64,000 nucleotides of DNA from Aliiroseovarius halocynthiae (GCF_007004645.1 NZ_ML660019.1:62001-126000); one strand, 5' to 3'. Shown: positions 25,645 to 35,723, counted from the stretch's first letter. Translations and numbers: made by a program. The notes: generated by a model from the sequence alone, not told the origin.

Positions 25645-26472
25645 TCAGTGTGAAGGATTGCCAACGGCGTCCAGCAGGCTGCGCCCGCCGTCAACCTGCA
25701 TGATGTGGCCAGTCATGAAGCTTGATCCTTCCGAGGCCAAAAACTGCACGGCCTCGGTAATTTCCGAGGCAGGGGCGATCCGTCCCAAAGGCGTTCCCTC
25801 GAGTATTTCCTCAAGGGATTCTGGGTTCTCGCGGATCGTGTTTTGTAGGCTTGCGCTCATCAATGATGCGAAGGATACGGCGTTCACGCGGATTCGATGG
25901 GGCGCGAGCGCCACAGCCAAAGAGCGGGTCATCTGATCCACGGCAGCAGAGGCGATGGAATACCCCATCAGGCCAGGCAGCGTGCGCGTCGAAGCGATTG
26001 ACGAAAGATTGATGATCGTGCCAAGTGGTGTGTCTTTGTCGTCGTCCTGCAGTTCTTCGCCTTGCAAGATCATGCGTTTGGCCACCAATTGGCCAAGTCG
26101 CAGGCTGGTCATGAGGTTCTGATTTAGCAGCGTGGTGATTGATTTGTCATCTGCGTCCAGCGGATCGGCCAGCGCGACCTGACGCGAGGCGTTGACCAAG
26201 ATGTCTACCCGTTCAAATGCGTCGATTGTGGCCGAAAGCAGGTTGGCAATCGTCAGCTTTTCGCGCAGGTCGCCGGCGAATATGCGCGTGTTTCCCGCCT
26301 CTTCACCGTCTTCATCAGGGTTCGGACCCCATTGATCCAAAAGACCGGCCTCGTCCATATCGGCGCAAACCACATTGGCACCGTGATCGGCAAAATGTCG
26401 GGCAATGGACAGGCCAATGCCGTTGGCAGCCCCGGTGATGATGGCGGTTTTGCCTGCGATGTTGAAGGACAT
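25645..26472 (-). CDS. SDR family protein lacking the catalytic lysine
   Basis: A 275-residue Rossmann-fold protein of the short-chain dehydrogenase/reductase family. The cofactor motif TGAANGIG is at residues 13-20, the serine block INLSSIAS near 154-161 and the tyrosine is Tyr171. The YxxxK motif reads Y-S-I-A-S, so the catalytic lysine is Ser175, and the structural NAG motif reads NAS. A highly acidic insert lies at about 50-60 and another at 139-148 (EELQDDDKD). Without the lysine, ordinary SDR catalysis is doubtful; it may bind a nucleotide or work differently. Single gene. Confidence 0.85.
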   Translation of the reverse strand: MSFNIAGKTAIITGAANGIGLSIARHFADHGANVVCADMDEAGLLDQWGPNPDEDGEEAGNTRIFAGDLREKLTIANLLSATIDAFERVDILVNASRQVALADPLDADDKSITTLLNQNLMTSLRLGQLVAKRMILQGEELQDDDKDTPLGTIINLSSIASTRTLPGLMGYSIASAAVDQMTRSLAVALAPHRIRVNAVSFASLMSASLQNTIRENPESLEEILEGTPLGRIAPASEITEAVQFLASEGSSFMTGHIMQVDGGRSLLDAVGNPSH

Positions 26473-26518
26473 AGCCTCTCCTGTCTTTGGGCGATTCCCC
26501 GCGCCAGACTAGCGGAAG

Positions 26519-27508
26519 TTACCGCGCCACGCGATGAGGTTTCAGCCCTGCCAGCAGCTTGAAGCCCGGCGTGCCGCCCAGATCCTCGACCACGCGGAAA
26601 TGCTTGGCCAGCGTCTCTTCATAGGGCAGGTGGCGATTTGCGACCATGACGAAGCGGCCCGAAGGTTTCAGAATGCGTGCCGCCGACTGGATGAATGCCT
26701 GCCCCAGTTCCGGGCGTCCTGCGCGGCTGGTGTGAAATGGCGGGTTCGAGATCACCACGTCATAGGGTTGATCGGGTGTAAATGCGGTCGCGTCGTCCCA
26801 AAGGAACCGCACACGAGGATCGTCGAAGTTTCGGCGGGCACAATCCAGCGCCACCTTGTCGGCCTCGATCAGATCCAGAGCTTCGACACCTTCGCGCGAC
26901 AGGATATGGCGCGACAGATATCCCCAACCGGCGCCCAGATCGGCGACGCGGCCGTTGATGGCGTCGGGCATGACGGCTGCCAGCACCTCGGACCCTTTGT
27001 CGATCTTCTCGGCCGAGAAGACGCCGGGGCGGGTGACGAAACCGTCGGGCAGAGTGATGTCTTGGTCCACCCAATCGGGGGCGTCCAGCCCCTGAAGCCA
27101 GACGATCTTTCCATGTGCCTTCGACAGATTTCCCAAAAGGTTCGCGCGCTTTTTGAGCGCCTTCAGATGACTGTCCATCCCGTCAGTCTTCTGTCCATCC
27201 AGAATAACCAACTTGCCGCCTGTTGCGCGGTCGGCGGCGTAAAGCCACGCCTGCGCCAACGCTTTTGACCGGGGCGCACAGACCAGCGCTGCAGCAAAGC
27301 CCGCGTCCGGCACGTCGCTGATGACGTCATATCCGCGTGCGGACCAGAATTGCACATCTGGGTGGAAGTGGCTGTAGATCGTCACGCGATCTTTTGGCAG
27401 CGCAAAGATATCTTGATCCGGTGTCGGACCGATCACCAGAAGGGCGCCATCATCAGGAAGCGAAATAAGCCCGTCATCAAGGGCAATAGACAATCGTGTT
27501 TGAAGCAT
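26519..27508 (-). CDS. class I SAM-dependent methyltransferase, RsmC-like
   Basis: A 329-residue cytosolic methyltransferase. The C-terminal half has the SAM motif (VADLGAGWGYLS) and the N6/N2-type catalytic motif NPPFHTSR, as in 16S rRNA guanine-N2 methyltransferases RsmC/RsmD. The N-terminal half resembles the degenerate duplicated domain of RsmC. The likely substrate is 16S rRNA, but position specificity cannot be read from sequence alone. It lies upstream of the SDR gene on the same strand with a 46-base gap. Confidence 0.85.
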   Translation of the reverse strand: MLQTRLSIALDDGLISLPDDGALLVIGPTPDQDIFALPKDRVTIYSHFHPDVQFWSARGYDVISDVPDAGFAAALVCAPRSKALAQAWLYAADRATGGKLVILDGQKTDGMDSHLKALKKRANLLGNLSKAHGKIVWLQGLDAPDWVDQDITLPDGFVTRPGVFSAEKIDKGSEVLAAVMPDAINGRVADLGAGWGYLSRHILSREGVEALDLIEADKVALDCARRNFDDPRVRFLWDDATAFTPDQPYDVVISNPPFHTSRAGRPELGQAFIQSAARILKPSGRFVMVANRHLPYEETLAKHFRVVEDLGGTPGFKLLAGLKPHRVAR

Positions 27509-27529
27509 GTCAGACCCCGCGCGCGGCGG

Positions 27530-27871
27530 TCATTCCTTTTCCATGGTGCATTGCAGCGGGTGCTGATGTTCACGCGCCAGCTGCATCACCTGAGTAACTT
27601 TGGTCTCTGCGATCTCGTAGGAAAAGACACCGGCAACGGCCAATCCCTTTTTGTGTACGGTCAGCATCAACTCGAATGCTTGAGAGTGGTTCAAGCCGAA
27701 GAAACGCTCTAGCACCATGACGACGAATTCCATCGGCGTGAAATCGTCGTTCAGCAGCAATACCTTGTACATCGGTGGGCGCTTGGTCTTGGGCTTGGTT
27801 GCAACCGCAACGCCAGCTTCGCCGTCATCGTCGGGTCCACCCGAGGACAGGATGAAGGGGGATGTTGTCAT
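27530..27871 (-). CDS. clpS: ATP-dependent Clp protease adaptor ClpS
   Basis: A 113-residue adaptor that delivers N-end-rule substrates to ClpAP. The flexible N-terminus is followed by the core [17 protein letters not shown], the later [20 protein letters not shown] and the final LQCTMEKE, all diagnostic. The start is ATG 27871; the open frame extends 54 codons further upstream, but those residues are not ClpS-like. It precedes the RsmC-like gene by 21 bases on the same strand. No clpA gene is adjacent. Confidence 0.93.
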   Translation of the reverse strand: MTTSPFILSSGGPDDDGEAGVAVATKPKTKRPPMYKVLLLNDDFTPMEFVVMVLERFFGLNHSQAFELMLTVHKKGLAVAGVFSYEIAETKVTQVMQLAREHQHPLQCTMEKE

Positions 27872-28265
27872 GTCGACATCGCTCCGTGGGTTGCAATCAA
27901 AGGCATCCGAGTCAATCAATATAGGGTTCGTCCCCGTGCTGAAAAGGGGCGCGGGGCAATGCACCCGGCAAAGCTCATACAAAATGAAGGCGAAAGTCTC
28001 AACAATTGGTTTTCGAACGTAGCCTCGGCGCAAGTTTGCTTAGGCGTGCTCTGGTGCTTTTGCACGTCGGCGCTGGCCAGATTTTGTAGCCTTGCGCATG
28101 TTCCGGTCTACATCTTGCGCCGCGTGTCTTGCCGTGACCTGTAGGACACGCAGCAAGCCTTTGAAAATAAGCTGTTTCCGAAACGCACTCCGCGTGCTAG
28201 CCTGAAAAAAACAAATCAGCTGGGCGAAAAAAGATCCGGCGATTGAGGCAGAAAAGGTAACCGTC
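27872..28265. other. intergenic region between divergent clpS and dac genes
   Basis: This 394-base stretch must contain the divergent promoters. It holds one hairpin with seven-base arms (GCGTGTC 28122-28128 and GACACGC 28145-28151) and a TTGAAA at 28161 that could be a -35 element for dac. No open frame with good start signals and no known RNA family was seen. Confidence 0.45.
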
Positions 28266-29798
28266 GTGATGACGCGTTTGAAGCAGTTGGCCCATTTCGG
28301 GCTATTTCTTGCAGTTATTGGCTGTTTGACAGTGCTTGCCCCTGCGCGTGCGCAGGCAGCACCCTATGCAGCAATGGTAATTGATGCACGTACCGGCAAG
28401 GTGTTGCATGCCCGCAACGCGGACACGCGGTTGCACCCGGCTTCCCTGACAAAAATGATGACGCTTTATGTCGCTTTCGAGGCCATTAAACATGGCGAGA
28501 TTTCGGCCGATACAGTTGTGACCATCACGGGCAAGGCCTCGGCCGAGCCTCCGTCCAAATTGGGTCTGCGCAAGGGGCAGAAGATCAAGATGCGCTATCT
28601 GATCCGCGCTGCTGCTGTGAAATCCGCAAATGATGCGGCCACGGCCATCGGTATCGCCATCTCAGGCTCCGAAGCTGCATTCGCACGTCGTATGAACCGC
28701 ACGGCTAAGGCGTTGGGCATGACGCGTACCCATTTCAAGAATGCTCATGGCTTGACTGAAAGTGGTCACCTGTCCACCGCGCGCGATATGACGACGCTGG
28801 GGCGGCACCTTTTTTATGATCACCCGGAATACTATAACCTGTTTTCGCGCCGCTCGACCCATGCAGGCATCAAATCCGTGAACAACACCAACCGACGTTT
28901 CCTGAACAGTTATAAAGGTGCGGACGGGATCAAAACTGGGTTTACCAACGCTGCCGGGTTTAACCTTGTGGCGTCTGCTGAACGCGGACAGGAACGGATT
29001 ATCACCACCGTGTTTGGCGGGCGATCCACCGCGTCGCGTAACGCAAAAGTGGCCGAGCTGATGGACCTTGGCTTTCGCCGTGCACCCAGCCGCGCCTCGG
29101 TTCGCAAGCCTACGCCTCCGCTTTATGCAGGGAATGTGGGCGGTGTCAGCCCTGCTGAGCCCATTGAACCCGGCGCTGCCGGTAAAACCATCCGCTTGAT
29201 CACAGCGGTCAAGCGCAGCCCGCGTCCTGCCCCGCGCCCAGTTGCAGCAGAAGAACCAGTGGTCGACACTCAGCTGGCCAGCCTGACCGACAGCATCAAA
29301 GACGCTGTCGCTGCCGCTGTGTCCGAGGAAACGCCAACAGCACCCGAGGCCGAGGCAGTTGCCTTGGCCCCCGCAATCGAAACCACGCCGGTCCCTGCGC
29401 CTGCACCCGCGCAGCCTTTTGGCGGCGAAGCCGCTGTGACGACGGCCGCCATGGCATCGCCTCCGCCGCGCCCGGCAACAATCATCCTGGCGTCGCTTGA
29501 TCCTGCGGACGATCCCGCCACGGCTGCGCCCGAGATCGTGACCCGTATGTCCACGTCGGGTGGGCGGCACTACGCCATCAACGTGGGTGTTCTGGGCACC
29601 CGGTATCATGCGGAGCGTCGCCTGCTGAAAACCGCCCTGCGCGAGATTGATACGCTGGACGAGGCCCTGCGTAAGGTCGTCAAGCGTTCGGATGGGTGGC
29701 ACGCAAACTTCGTCAGCTTGACACAAGAGCAAGCCGATCTGGCATGCCGTCGCCTGAACGCACGCAATACGCGCTGTAAGGTTCTTGGCCCGTCCTGA
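28266..29798 (+). CDS. D-alanyl-D-alanine carboxypeptidase with C-terminal SPOR domain
   Basis: A 510-residue low-molecular-weight penicillin-binding protein acting in the periplasm on peptidoglycan pentapeptides. A signal peptide of about 31 residues ends AQA. The serine-peptidase motifs are SLTK (residues 60-63), SAN near 121 and KTG near 225. After the catalytic domain comes a Pro/Ala-rich linker of about 150 residues. A SPOR domain (about 430-508) then follows that would bind denuded glycan at the division site. GTG 28266 has the better ribosome-site spacing; ATG 28269 is equally possible. A role in septal wall remodelling is inferred from the SPOR tail. Confidence 0.93.
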   Translation: MMTRLKQLAHFGLFLAVIGCLTVLAPARAQAAPYAAMVIDARTGKVLHARNADTRLHPASLTKMMTLYVAFEAIKHGEISADTVVTITGKASAEPPSKLGLRKGQKIKMRYLIRAAAVKSANDAATAIGIAISGSEAAFARRMNRTAKALGMTRTHFKNAHGLTESGHLSTARDMTTLGRHLFYDHPEYYNLFSRRSTHAGIKSVNNTNRRFLNSYKGADGIKTGFTNAAGFNLVASAERGQERIITTVFGGRSTASRNAKVAELMDLGFRRAPSRASVRKPTPPLYAGNVGGVSPAEPIEPGAAGKTIRLITAVKRSPRPAPRPVAAEEPVVDTQLASLTDSIKDAVAAAVSEETPTAPEAEAVALAPAIETTPVPAPAPAQPFGGEAAVTTAAMASPPPRPATIILASLDPADDPATAAPEIVTRMSTSGGRHYAINVGVLGTRYHAERRLLKTALREIDTLDEALRKVVKRSDGWHANFVSLTQEQADLACRRLNARNTRCKVLGPS

Positions 29799-29807
29799 TC
29801 CCTACGT

Positions 29808-31415
29808 TTACTGAGAGACGGCGTCGCTGGCCTTCATATCGAAGGCCGCGGCCATCAATGCGCGGGTATAGTCCGTCGCGGGCGCATCAAACACCTGATC
29901 CGCGTCACCGCTTTCAACCACATCGCCTGCCCGCATCACCAGAACCTTATGGCTAAGCGCACGGACGACCCGCAGGTCGTGCGAGATGAACAGATACGCC
30001 AGTCCGTGTTTCTTTTGCAGATTGCGCAGAAGTTCGACGATCTGAACCTGTACCGTCATATCAAGGGCCGAGGTTGGTTCGTCCAGAACCACCAGCTTGG
30101 GGCGCAGGATCATCGCGCGGGCAATCGCGATGCGTTGACGTTGGCCGCCTGAAAACTCGTGCGGATAACGGTGCATTGTGTTGGGATCCAGCCCGACCTC
30201 TTCCATGATTTCGGCGACCATGTCGCGTCGGTTGCGACCCGGTTCAAGCCCGTGGACTGACAGACCTTCGGCGATGATTTCCTCGGCGGTCATACGCGGG
30301 GAAAGCGAGCCATAGGGGTCTTGGAACACGATCTGCATATCGCGACGCAGGGGCTGTAATTGACGCGACTTCAACCCCTGAATGCCATCGCCCATAAAGA
30401 CAATCGGTCCGTCCGAGCTGATCAGCCGCATCACGGCCAGCGCCAGCGTCGTCTTGCCGGATCCGCTTTCACCCACAATGCCAATGGTTTCACCAGCACG
30501 CACGTTGAACGACGCGGCATTCACCGCTTTGATGTGCCCGACTGTGCGACGCATCAGGCCGCGCTGAATGGGGAACCAGATGCGCAGGTCTTTGGCGGAC
30601 GCGATTTCAGGCGCGTCGGCGGGGACGGGATCGGGGCGGCCATGTGCCTCGGCGCCCAGAAGCATTTTGGTATAGTCGTGCTGGGGGTTTTCGAAGACTT
30701 CCGCGGTCGGGCCGGTCTCGACAATCTGCCCGTCTTTCATGACGCAGACGCGGTCCGCGATCTTGCGCACGATGCCAAGGTCGTGGGTGATGAACAGAAG
30801 ACTCATCCCCTCGCTTTCCTTCAGATCCGCCAGCAGGTCGAGGATCTGCGCCTGAATGGTGACATCCAGAGCCGTCGTGGGTTCGTCCGCGATCAAAAGC
30901 TCCGGCCCATTGGCCAGCGCCATGGCGATCATCACACGCTGACGCTGCCCGCCAGAAAGCTGGTGAGGGTAATTGATCAACCGCGTCTCGGCATCGCGGA
31001 TGCCAACCTTGTCCAGCAGTTCCAGAATGCGGGCGCGCACGGCGTCTCCGGTCAGGCCCTGATGCAGTTGGATCGACTCCGCCATCTGCTTTTCGATTGT
31101 ATGCAGCGGGTTCAGCGAGGTCATCGGCTCTTGAAAGATAAAGCTGATGTCATTGCCGCGCACGTCACGTAGGTCGGACTTGGATGCGTCGATCATCTCG
31201 CGCCCGTCATAGGTGATGGAGCCGGTGACCTCGGCGCTGTCGGGTAGAAGCGATACGGTCGACAGGGCAGACACGGATTTCCCCGACCCACTTTCGCCAA
31301 CCAACGCAACGGTTTCGCCCTTTTCCACGTTAAAGCTGATCCCGCGCACGGCCGGGTGGCTTTGCCCGTCCTGTCGGAACGAGACGCTTAGGTTGTTGAC
31401 GGTCAGAAGGCTCAT
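29808..31415 (-). CDS. yejF: peptide ABC transporter, fused double ATPase YejF-like
   Basis: A 535-residue cytoplasmic protein with two complete ABC ATPase domains in one chain. The first has Walker A GESGSGKS near residue 40 and signature SGGQRQRVMIA; the second has GESGSGKTT near 325 and FSGGQRQRIAIA. This fused arrangement is characteristic of YejF and microcin C-type peptide importers. It is the last gene of the yejA-B-E-F operon and overlaps yejE by four bases. It powers uptake of oligopeptides; relatives import microcin C and resist defensin-like peptides. Confidence 0.94.
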   Translation of the reverse strand: MSLLTVNNLSVSFRQDGQSHPAVRGISFNVEKGETVALVGESGSGKSVSALSTVSLLPDSAEVTGSITYDGREMIDASKSDLRDVRGNDISFIFQEPMTSLNPLHTIEKQMAESIQLHQGLTGDAVRARILELLDKVGIRDAETRLINYPHQLSGGQRQRVMIAMALANGPELLIADEPTTALDVTIQAQILDLLADLKESEGMSLLFITHDLGIVRKIADRVCVMKDGQIVETGPTAEVFENPQHDYTKMLLGAEAHGRPDPVPADAPEIASAKDLRIWFPIQRGLMRRTVGHIKAVNAASFNVRAGETIGIVGESGSGKTTLALAVMRLISSDGPIVFMGDGIQGLKSRQLQPLRRDMQIVFQDPYGSLSPRMTAEEIIAEGLSVHGLEPGRNRRDMVAEIMEEVGLDPNTMHRYPHEFSGGQRQRIAIARAMILRPKLVVLDEPTSALDMTVQVQIVELLRNLQKKHGLAYLFISHDLRVVRALSHKVLVMRAGDVVESGDADQVFDAPATDYTRALMAAAFDMKASDAVSQ

Positions 31416-32518
31416 TGGAAGGTCTTTCTTGGGTCAAACGCGTCCCGCACGCCCTCGAAAATGAAGACAAGCAGCGACAGAAGGATCGAGAAGGTCATGA
31501 AGGCCGTGAAGGCTAGCCACGGGGCTTGCAGGTTCTGCTTCGCTTGCCGCGTCAGTTCGCCCAGAGATGGGGCAGATGACGGCAGGCCGAAGCCAAGGAA
31601 GTCCAGCGTTGCAAGGGTCGATATCGTGCCTGTGATGATGAAGGGCAGCATGGTCAGGGTGGCGACCATCGCGTTGGGCAGCACATGGCGGAACATGATC
31701 ACGCGGTTCGAGACGCCAAGCGCGCGGGCGGCGCGGACGTATTCAAAATTGCGGGCGCGCAGGAACTCGGCGCGAACCACGCCGACCAGCGCGGGCCATC
31801 CAAACAGCACGGTGACAAAGACCAGCAGCCAGAAACTTCGTCCAAGGATCGCGAAGAGGATGATGATCACGTAAAGCGACGGGGTCGAGGCCCATATCTC
31901 GAGGATTCGCTGGAAGATCAGATCGATCCACCCACCGAAATAACCCTGAATCGCGCCGGCAGTTATCCCGATGATCGACGTAAGGGCCGTTACGACAATG
32001 GTGAAGAAGACCGACAGTCGGAAGCCATAGATCACGCGGGCCAACACATCGCGCGACGTATCATCTGTTCCCAGCAAGTTGTCCTTGCTGGGCGGGGATG
32101 GCACCGCCCCGCCGGTATCGACGATTGATGTATAGCTATAGCGAATAGGTGGCCAGATCATCCAACCTGTATTGACAGGCGCGCCATTGACTGTGCCGGT
32201 TTTGGCCTCGGCAATGACGCCGTCGGGATCGTCCCAACACGCCTCGGATCCGCCGGATGCGATCAGACATTGCACTTCGATGTCGTTATAATTGGGTTCG
32301 GTCCTGAAATCGCCGCCGAACGCGGTTTCAGGGTAGAACTTGAAGACGGGCGTGTAGAAGCCACCGTCATATTTCACCAAGATCGGTTTTTCGTTTGCCA
32401 GAAGCTCGGCGATCAACGAGAGGCCAAAGAGGATCGCAAAAATGATCAGTGACCAAAACGCACGACCATTGCGGCGGAAGTTGCGCCAGCGGCGTTGGTT
32501 CAGGGGGGAAAGCGCCAT
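31412..32518 (-). CDS. yejE: peptide ABC transporter permease YejE-like
   Basis: A 368-residue inner-membrane permease of the DppC/OppC type. An N-terminal hydrophobic segment (about 20-42) is followed by a periplasmic loop of about 110 residues that is characteristic of YejE. Five membrane segments then follow with the EAA loop RAARALGVSNRVIMFRHVLPN. It lies between yejB (two-base gap) and yejF (four-base overlap), so it forms the heterodimer partner of YejB. The C-terminus ends FDPRKTFQ. Confidence 0.94.
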   Translation of the reverse strand: MALSPLNQRRWRNFRRNGRAFWSLIIFAILFGLSLIAELLANEKPILVKYDGGFYTPVFKFYPETAFGGDFRTEPNYNDIEVQCLIASGGSEACWDDPDGVIAEAKTGTVNGAPVNTGWMIWPPIRYSYTSIVDTGGAVPSPPSKDNLLGTDDTSRDVLARVIYGFRLSVFFTIVVTALTSIIGITAGAIQGYFGGWIDLIFQRILEIWASTPSLYVIIILFAILGRSFWLLVFVTVLFGWPALVGVVRAEFLRARNFEYVRAARALGVSNRVIMFRHVLPNAMVATLTMLPFIITGTISTLATLDFLGFGLPSSAPSLGELTRQAKQNLQAPWLAFTAFMTFSILLSLLVFIFEGVRDAFDPRKTFQ

Positions 32519-32520
32519 GA

Positions 32521-33606
32521 TCAGACCTCGCGCCCTTCGAAGTCGATGCGGGGGTCGACAAAGACATACATGAGGTCCGACAGGATGCCGACCAGCAGCC
32601 CCAACAGGCCGAAGACGAAGAGCGTTCCAAAGATTACCGGATAGTCACGGGCCAGTGCGGCCTCGTATCCCAGGCGGCCAAGCCCATCGAGCGAGAAAAG
32701 CGTTTCGATGATAACCGATCCGCCGAAGAACACGCCCAGAAAGACCGAAGGGAAGCCCGCAATGATGATCAGCATCGCGTTGCGGAAGACATGGCCGTAC
32801 AGAACTTTGTTTTCGGCCAGCCCCTTGGCGCGGGCGGTGACAACATACTGTTTCTTGATCTCATCTAGAAAGCTGTTCTTGGTCAGCAAAGTGAGCGTTG
32901 CGAAGCTGGCAATCGTTGTGGCCAAAACCGGCAAGGTGATGTGCCAGAAATAGTCGACGACCTTGCCCCACAGCGACAGATCCTCCCAGTTATCGGATGT
33001 CAGGCCGCGCAATGGGAACCATTGCAGATAGGACCCGCCAGCAAACAAAACCAGCAGAAGGATTGCGAACAGGAAGCCCGGAATGGCATAGGCCACGATG
33101 ATCATGCCCGATGTCCATGTGTCAAATCGCGACCCATCGCGCACCGCTTTCTGAATGCCCAGCGGGATCGAGATCATGTATGCGATCACCGTTGACCACA
33201 GGCCCAGTGTGATCGACACGGGCATCTTTTCGGCCACCAATTCGAAGACGCCGATGGATCGGAAGTAACTTTCGCCGAAATCCAGTCGCATATAGTTCCA
33301 GATCATCGTGAAGAAGCGCTCAAGCGGGGGCTTGTCGAAGCCGAACTCTTTTTCCAGCTCGGCAATGAATTCTTCGGGCAGGCCGCGCGCACCAAGATAG
33401 CTTTCATCGCCGCTGCTGGCCGCCTCGATCCCGGCGTCGCCGCCGCCCGAGATGCTTTCAAACACATCCCCACCGCCCTCCATTTGGGCGATGATCTGTT
33501 CGATCGGGCCACCGGGCACGAATTGCGTGAGCGTGAAATTGATCACCATGATCCCGAACAGGGTCGGGATGATCAAAAGCAGTCTTCGCAGAATATAGGC
33601 GCCCAT
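32521..33606 (-). CDS. yejB: peptide ABC transporter permease YejB-like
   Basis: A 361-residue inner-membrane permease of the DppB/OppB type. It has an N-terminal membrane segment ([21 protein letters not shown], about 6-28), a periplasmic insert with the acidic Gly/Ser stretch [19 protein letters not shown], and further segments with the EAA loop [18 protein letters not shown]. It follows yejA by about 40 bases and precedes yejE by two bases in the same operon. The insert near residues 50-70 is low-complexity. Confidence 0.94.
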   Translation of the reverse strand: MGAYILRRLLLIIPTLFGIMVINFTLTQFVPGGPIEQIIAQMEGGGDVFESISGGGDAGIEAASSGDESYLGARGLPEEFIAELEKEFGFDKPPLERFFTMIWNYMRLDFGESYFRSIGVFELVAEKMPVSITLGLWSTVIAYMISIPLGIQKAVRDGSRFDTWTSGMIIVAYAIPGFLFAILLLVLFAGGSYLQWFPLRGLTSDNWEDLSLWGKVVDYFWHITLPVLATTIASFATLTLLTKNSFLDEIKKQYVVTARAKGLAENKVLYGHVFRNAMLIIIAGFPSVFLGVFFGGSVIIETLFSLDGLGRLGYEAALARDYPVIFGTLFVFGLLGLLVGILSDLMYVFVDPRIDFEGREV

Positions 33607-33646
33607 ATGTGGTCCTTGATGTGTTGCTCGTTTTTATCAGCGCGCT

Positions 33647-35545
33647 TTATTTCAGCACGCCTGCCGCTTTCAGCTTGGCGGCTTTATCTGCGTCGTACCA
33701 CCACCATGACATTTCTCCCAGCGCCAATGGCGGCAGTTCTTCCGGGTGGGCGAAAATGTCATAATAGGCCACGGTGTGCTTGTTTTTATACCATTGCGGA
33801 ATGGTGAAGCCGATATGGCGCAAGACGCGGTCCAGCGCGTTTGTCGACGTCCGCAGCTCGTCCAGGGTTTCAGACTGCGCCACGACGGGCAGAAGAGCGT
33901 CCACCGCAGGATCGCGCAAGCGCATCAGATTGCGCGAGCTGTCTTTGGCGGTTTTCGAATGGAACCATTGCTCCAGACCCGTGCCGGGTTCGAACCCCAT
34001 GCCGATGGAATGAGTCACAAGGTCGAAATCACCCGAGCGCGTGCGCTCGACATATTGTGGAATATCCACCCGCTCCAGCTTGGCATCTACCCCAAGCCGC
34101 TTCAGGTTTTCGACCAGAGGGTTAATCACGCGGTCAAACGATGGGCTATAGGCCAAGAAAGTAGCCTTCATCCGTTGGCCATCCTTCTCAAGGAAGCCAC
34201 TTGATCCGATCTCCCACCCTGCCTCATCCAGAAGCTTGTTTGCTTGCCGATAGAACTTACGCGAGGGCTTGTTTTCCTTGGCATCGTGAACTGGCGGCAA
34301 GACGGCATTGTCTGAAAGAATGCTTTCAGGCAACAAGCCCTGTTCGACGAGTGGTTTCAGGATCGCAATCTCTTCGTCGCCGGGCGCGCCTGAGGCACCT
34401 AAATCAATTCCCGGCCAAAAGCTGTCTACGCGGCTGTAGAGGCCGCGGAACAACGCTTCGTTTGACCATTCGAAATTGAACATAAGACCAAAGGCTTCGC
34501 GAACCTTGGGATCTTGCCAGACTTGCTTGTCGAGGTTGAAGATGAAGCTTTGCGCGGTGCCGACTGACCCATCCGGCAGCTCGGTCTTAATAACATAGCC
34601 GTTGCGAATATTCGGGAAGTCGTAGTCTTCTGCCCAGTTTTGAGACGAGCTTTCAGTGCGGAACGTATAGGCACCCGCCTTGAAGCCTTCCATCGCGGCT
34701 GTTGTATCGGCGAAATACACCGACGTAATCTGGTCAAAATTGTTCTGCCCGACCGACATCGGATGGTCCGCCCCCCAATAGTTGGGGTCGCGTTCGTACG
34801 TTACATGGCGGCCATAGTCGAAACTGCCCAGCTTATAGGCCCCCGTCGCCATGAATGGCGCGTCCGAGCGATCATCCAGCTTGGTGCCCGTTTCTTCGAA
34901 CCACTTTTTCGACAATGCCAGGCCAGACCCGGCAAAGCCGATGCGGTCGCGTTTGGGCGAATCCTCGGTAAAGGTGAATTTGACTTGCCGAGGGCCTGAT
35001 ACTTCGACCCCGGCAACTACATCTTTGATGATGGCGCGGTATTCCGCGATGCCTTGTTCGACAAACAGGTTGTGCGTAAAGGCAATGTCCTCGGCCGTCA
35101 TCTTGGTGCCGTCCCAGAAGGTCACGTCGTCGCGCAGATTGAAGATGACCCAGGACAAATCGTCCGGATATTCCATCGTGGTGCAGAGGAAGCAGTACAT
35201 GCCATAGGGATCGTCTGCCGTGCTCACCAATATGCGCTCATACCCAATGGTGGCGTTCGCTGCGGTCCGACCCTTGCGCGTGAATTGGTTAAAGCTGTCA
35301 AACGCGCCCTGTGCCCAGATCGAGATTTCGCCACCCTTTGGCGCGTCTGGGTTCACGTAATCCAGATGCGTGAAATCGGGTCCGTATTTCAGTTCGCCGA
35401 AATTTGAATAGCCGTGGCTGATCGTGGTGTCCGCTTTGGCCGCAAAAGGTGTCAACGCAAGCACAGCCCCGGTTGCCAGCCCAAGCCCAAGCGTCAGGAT
35501 GCGATTGTCGGGTCGGGTAAGGGTCTTTGTTTGTGCGTTGCGCAT
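33647..35545 (-). CDS. yejA: periplasmic peptide-binding protein YejA-like
   Basis: A 632-residue extracellular solute-binding protein of family 5. The start is ATG 35545, because GGAGGTGA lies six bases before it; the longer reading frame upstream has no ribosome site. A signal peptide of about 38 residues ends AAKA before DTTISHGYS. Family blocks such as the DDLSWVIFNLRDDVTFWDGTKMTAEDIAF region are clear. It is the first gene of yejABEF and delivers oligopeptides to the YejBE pore. The promoter must lie between it and the cytochrome gene's terminator. Confidence 0.94.
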   Translation of the reverse strand: MRNAQTKTLTRPDNRILTLGLGLATGAVLALTPFAAKADTTISHGYSNFGELKYGPDFTHLDYVNPDAPKGGEISIWAQGAFDSFNQFTRKGRTAANATIGYERILVSTADDPYGMYCFLCTTMEYPDDLSWVIFNLRDDVTFWDGTKMTAEDIAFTHNLFVEQGIAEYRAIIKDVVAGVEVSGPRQVKFTFTEDSPKRDRIGFAGSGLALSKKWFEETGTKLDDRSDAPFMATGAYKLGSFDYGRHVTYERDPNYWGADHPMSVGQNNFDQITSVYFADTTAAMEGFKAGAYTFRTESSSQNWAEDYDFPNIRNGYVIKTELPDGSVGTAQSFIFNLDKQVWQDPKVREAFGLMFNFEWSNEALFRGLYSRVDSFWPGIDLGASGAPGDEEIAILKPLVEQGLLPESILSDNAVLPPVHDAKENKPSRKFYRQANKLLDEAGWEIGSSGFLEKDGQRMKATFLAYSPSFDRVINPLVENLKRLGVDAKLERVDIPQYVERTRSGDFDLVTHSIGMGFEPGTGLEQWFHSKTAKDSSRNLMRLRDPAVDALLPVVAQSETLDELRTSTNALDRVLRHIGFTIPQWYKNKHTVAYYDIFAHPEELPPLALGEMSWWWYDADKAAKLKAAGVLK

Positions 35546-35669
35546 GGCGTCACCTCCGTTGATCAGCGGACTTCGTTGAACCGAGTAAAAAGGGCTGCCC
35601 GGTAACATTCAAGGCGCGAATTGGTGAACAGCGTGTTAATTGGCCGTGCGCCGCCTGAAATGGCGCAAC

Positions 35670-35706
35670 AAAAAAAGGCCGCCCGGTATCGGACGGCCTT
35701 TGAATT
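35670..35706 (-). terminator. terminator of the cytochrome c gene
   Basis: On the minus strand the stem AAAGGCCG ... CGGCCTTT with an imperfect GC-rich centre is followed by seven T. It lies 18 bases after the cytochrome stop codon, before the yejA promoter. Confidence 0.85.
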
Positions 35707-35723
35707 TCTTACCAGAAGCGCGC

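Noticed and set aside
28122-28151. Terminator or regulatory RNA in the clpS-dac gap
   Set aside because: One seven-pair hairpin without T run or conserved context.
28662-29732. 356-codon frame opposite the carboxypeptidase
   Set aside because: Cys/Arg/Gly-rich shadow translation of a real gene, with no domain or start signal.
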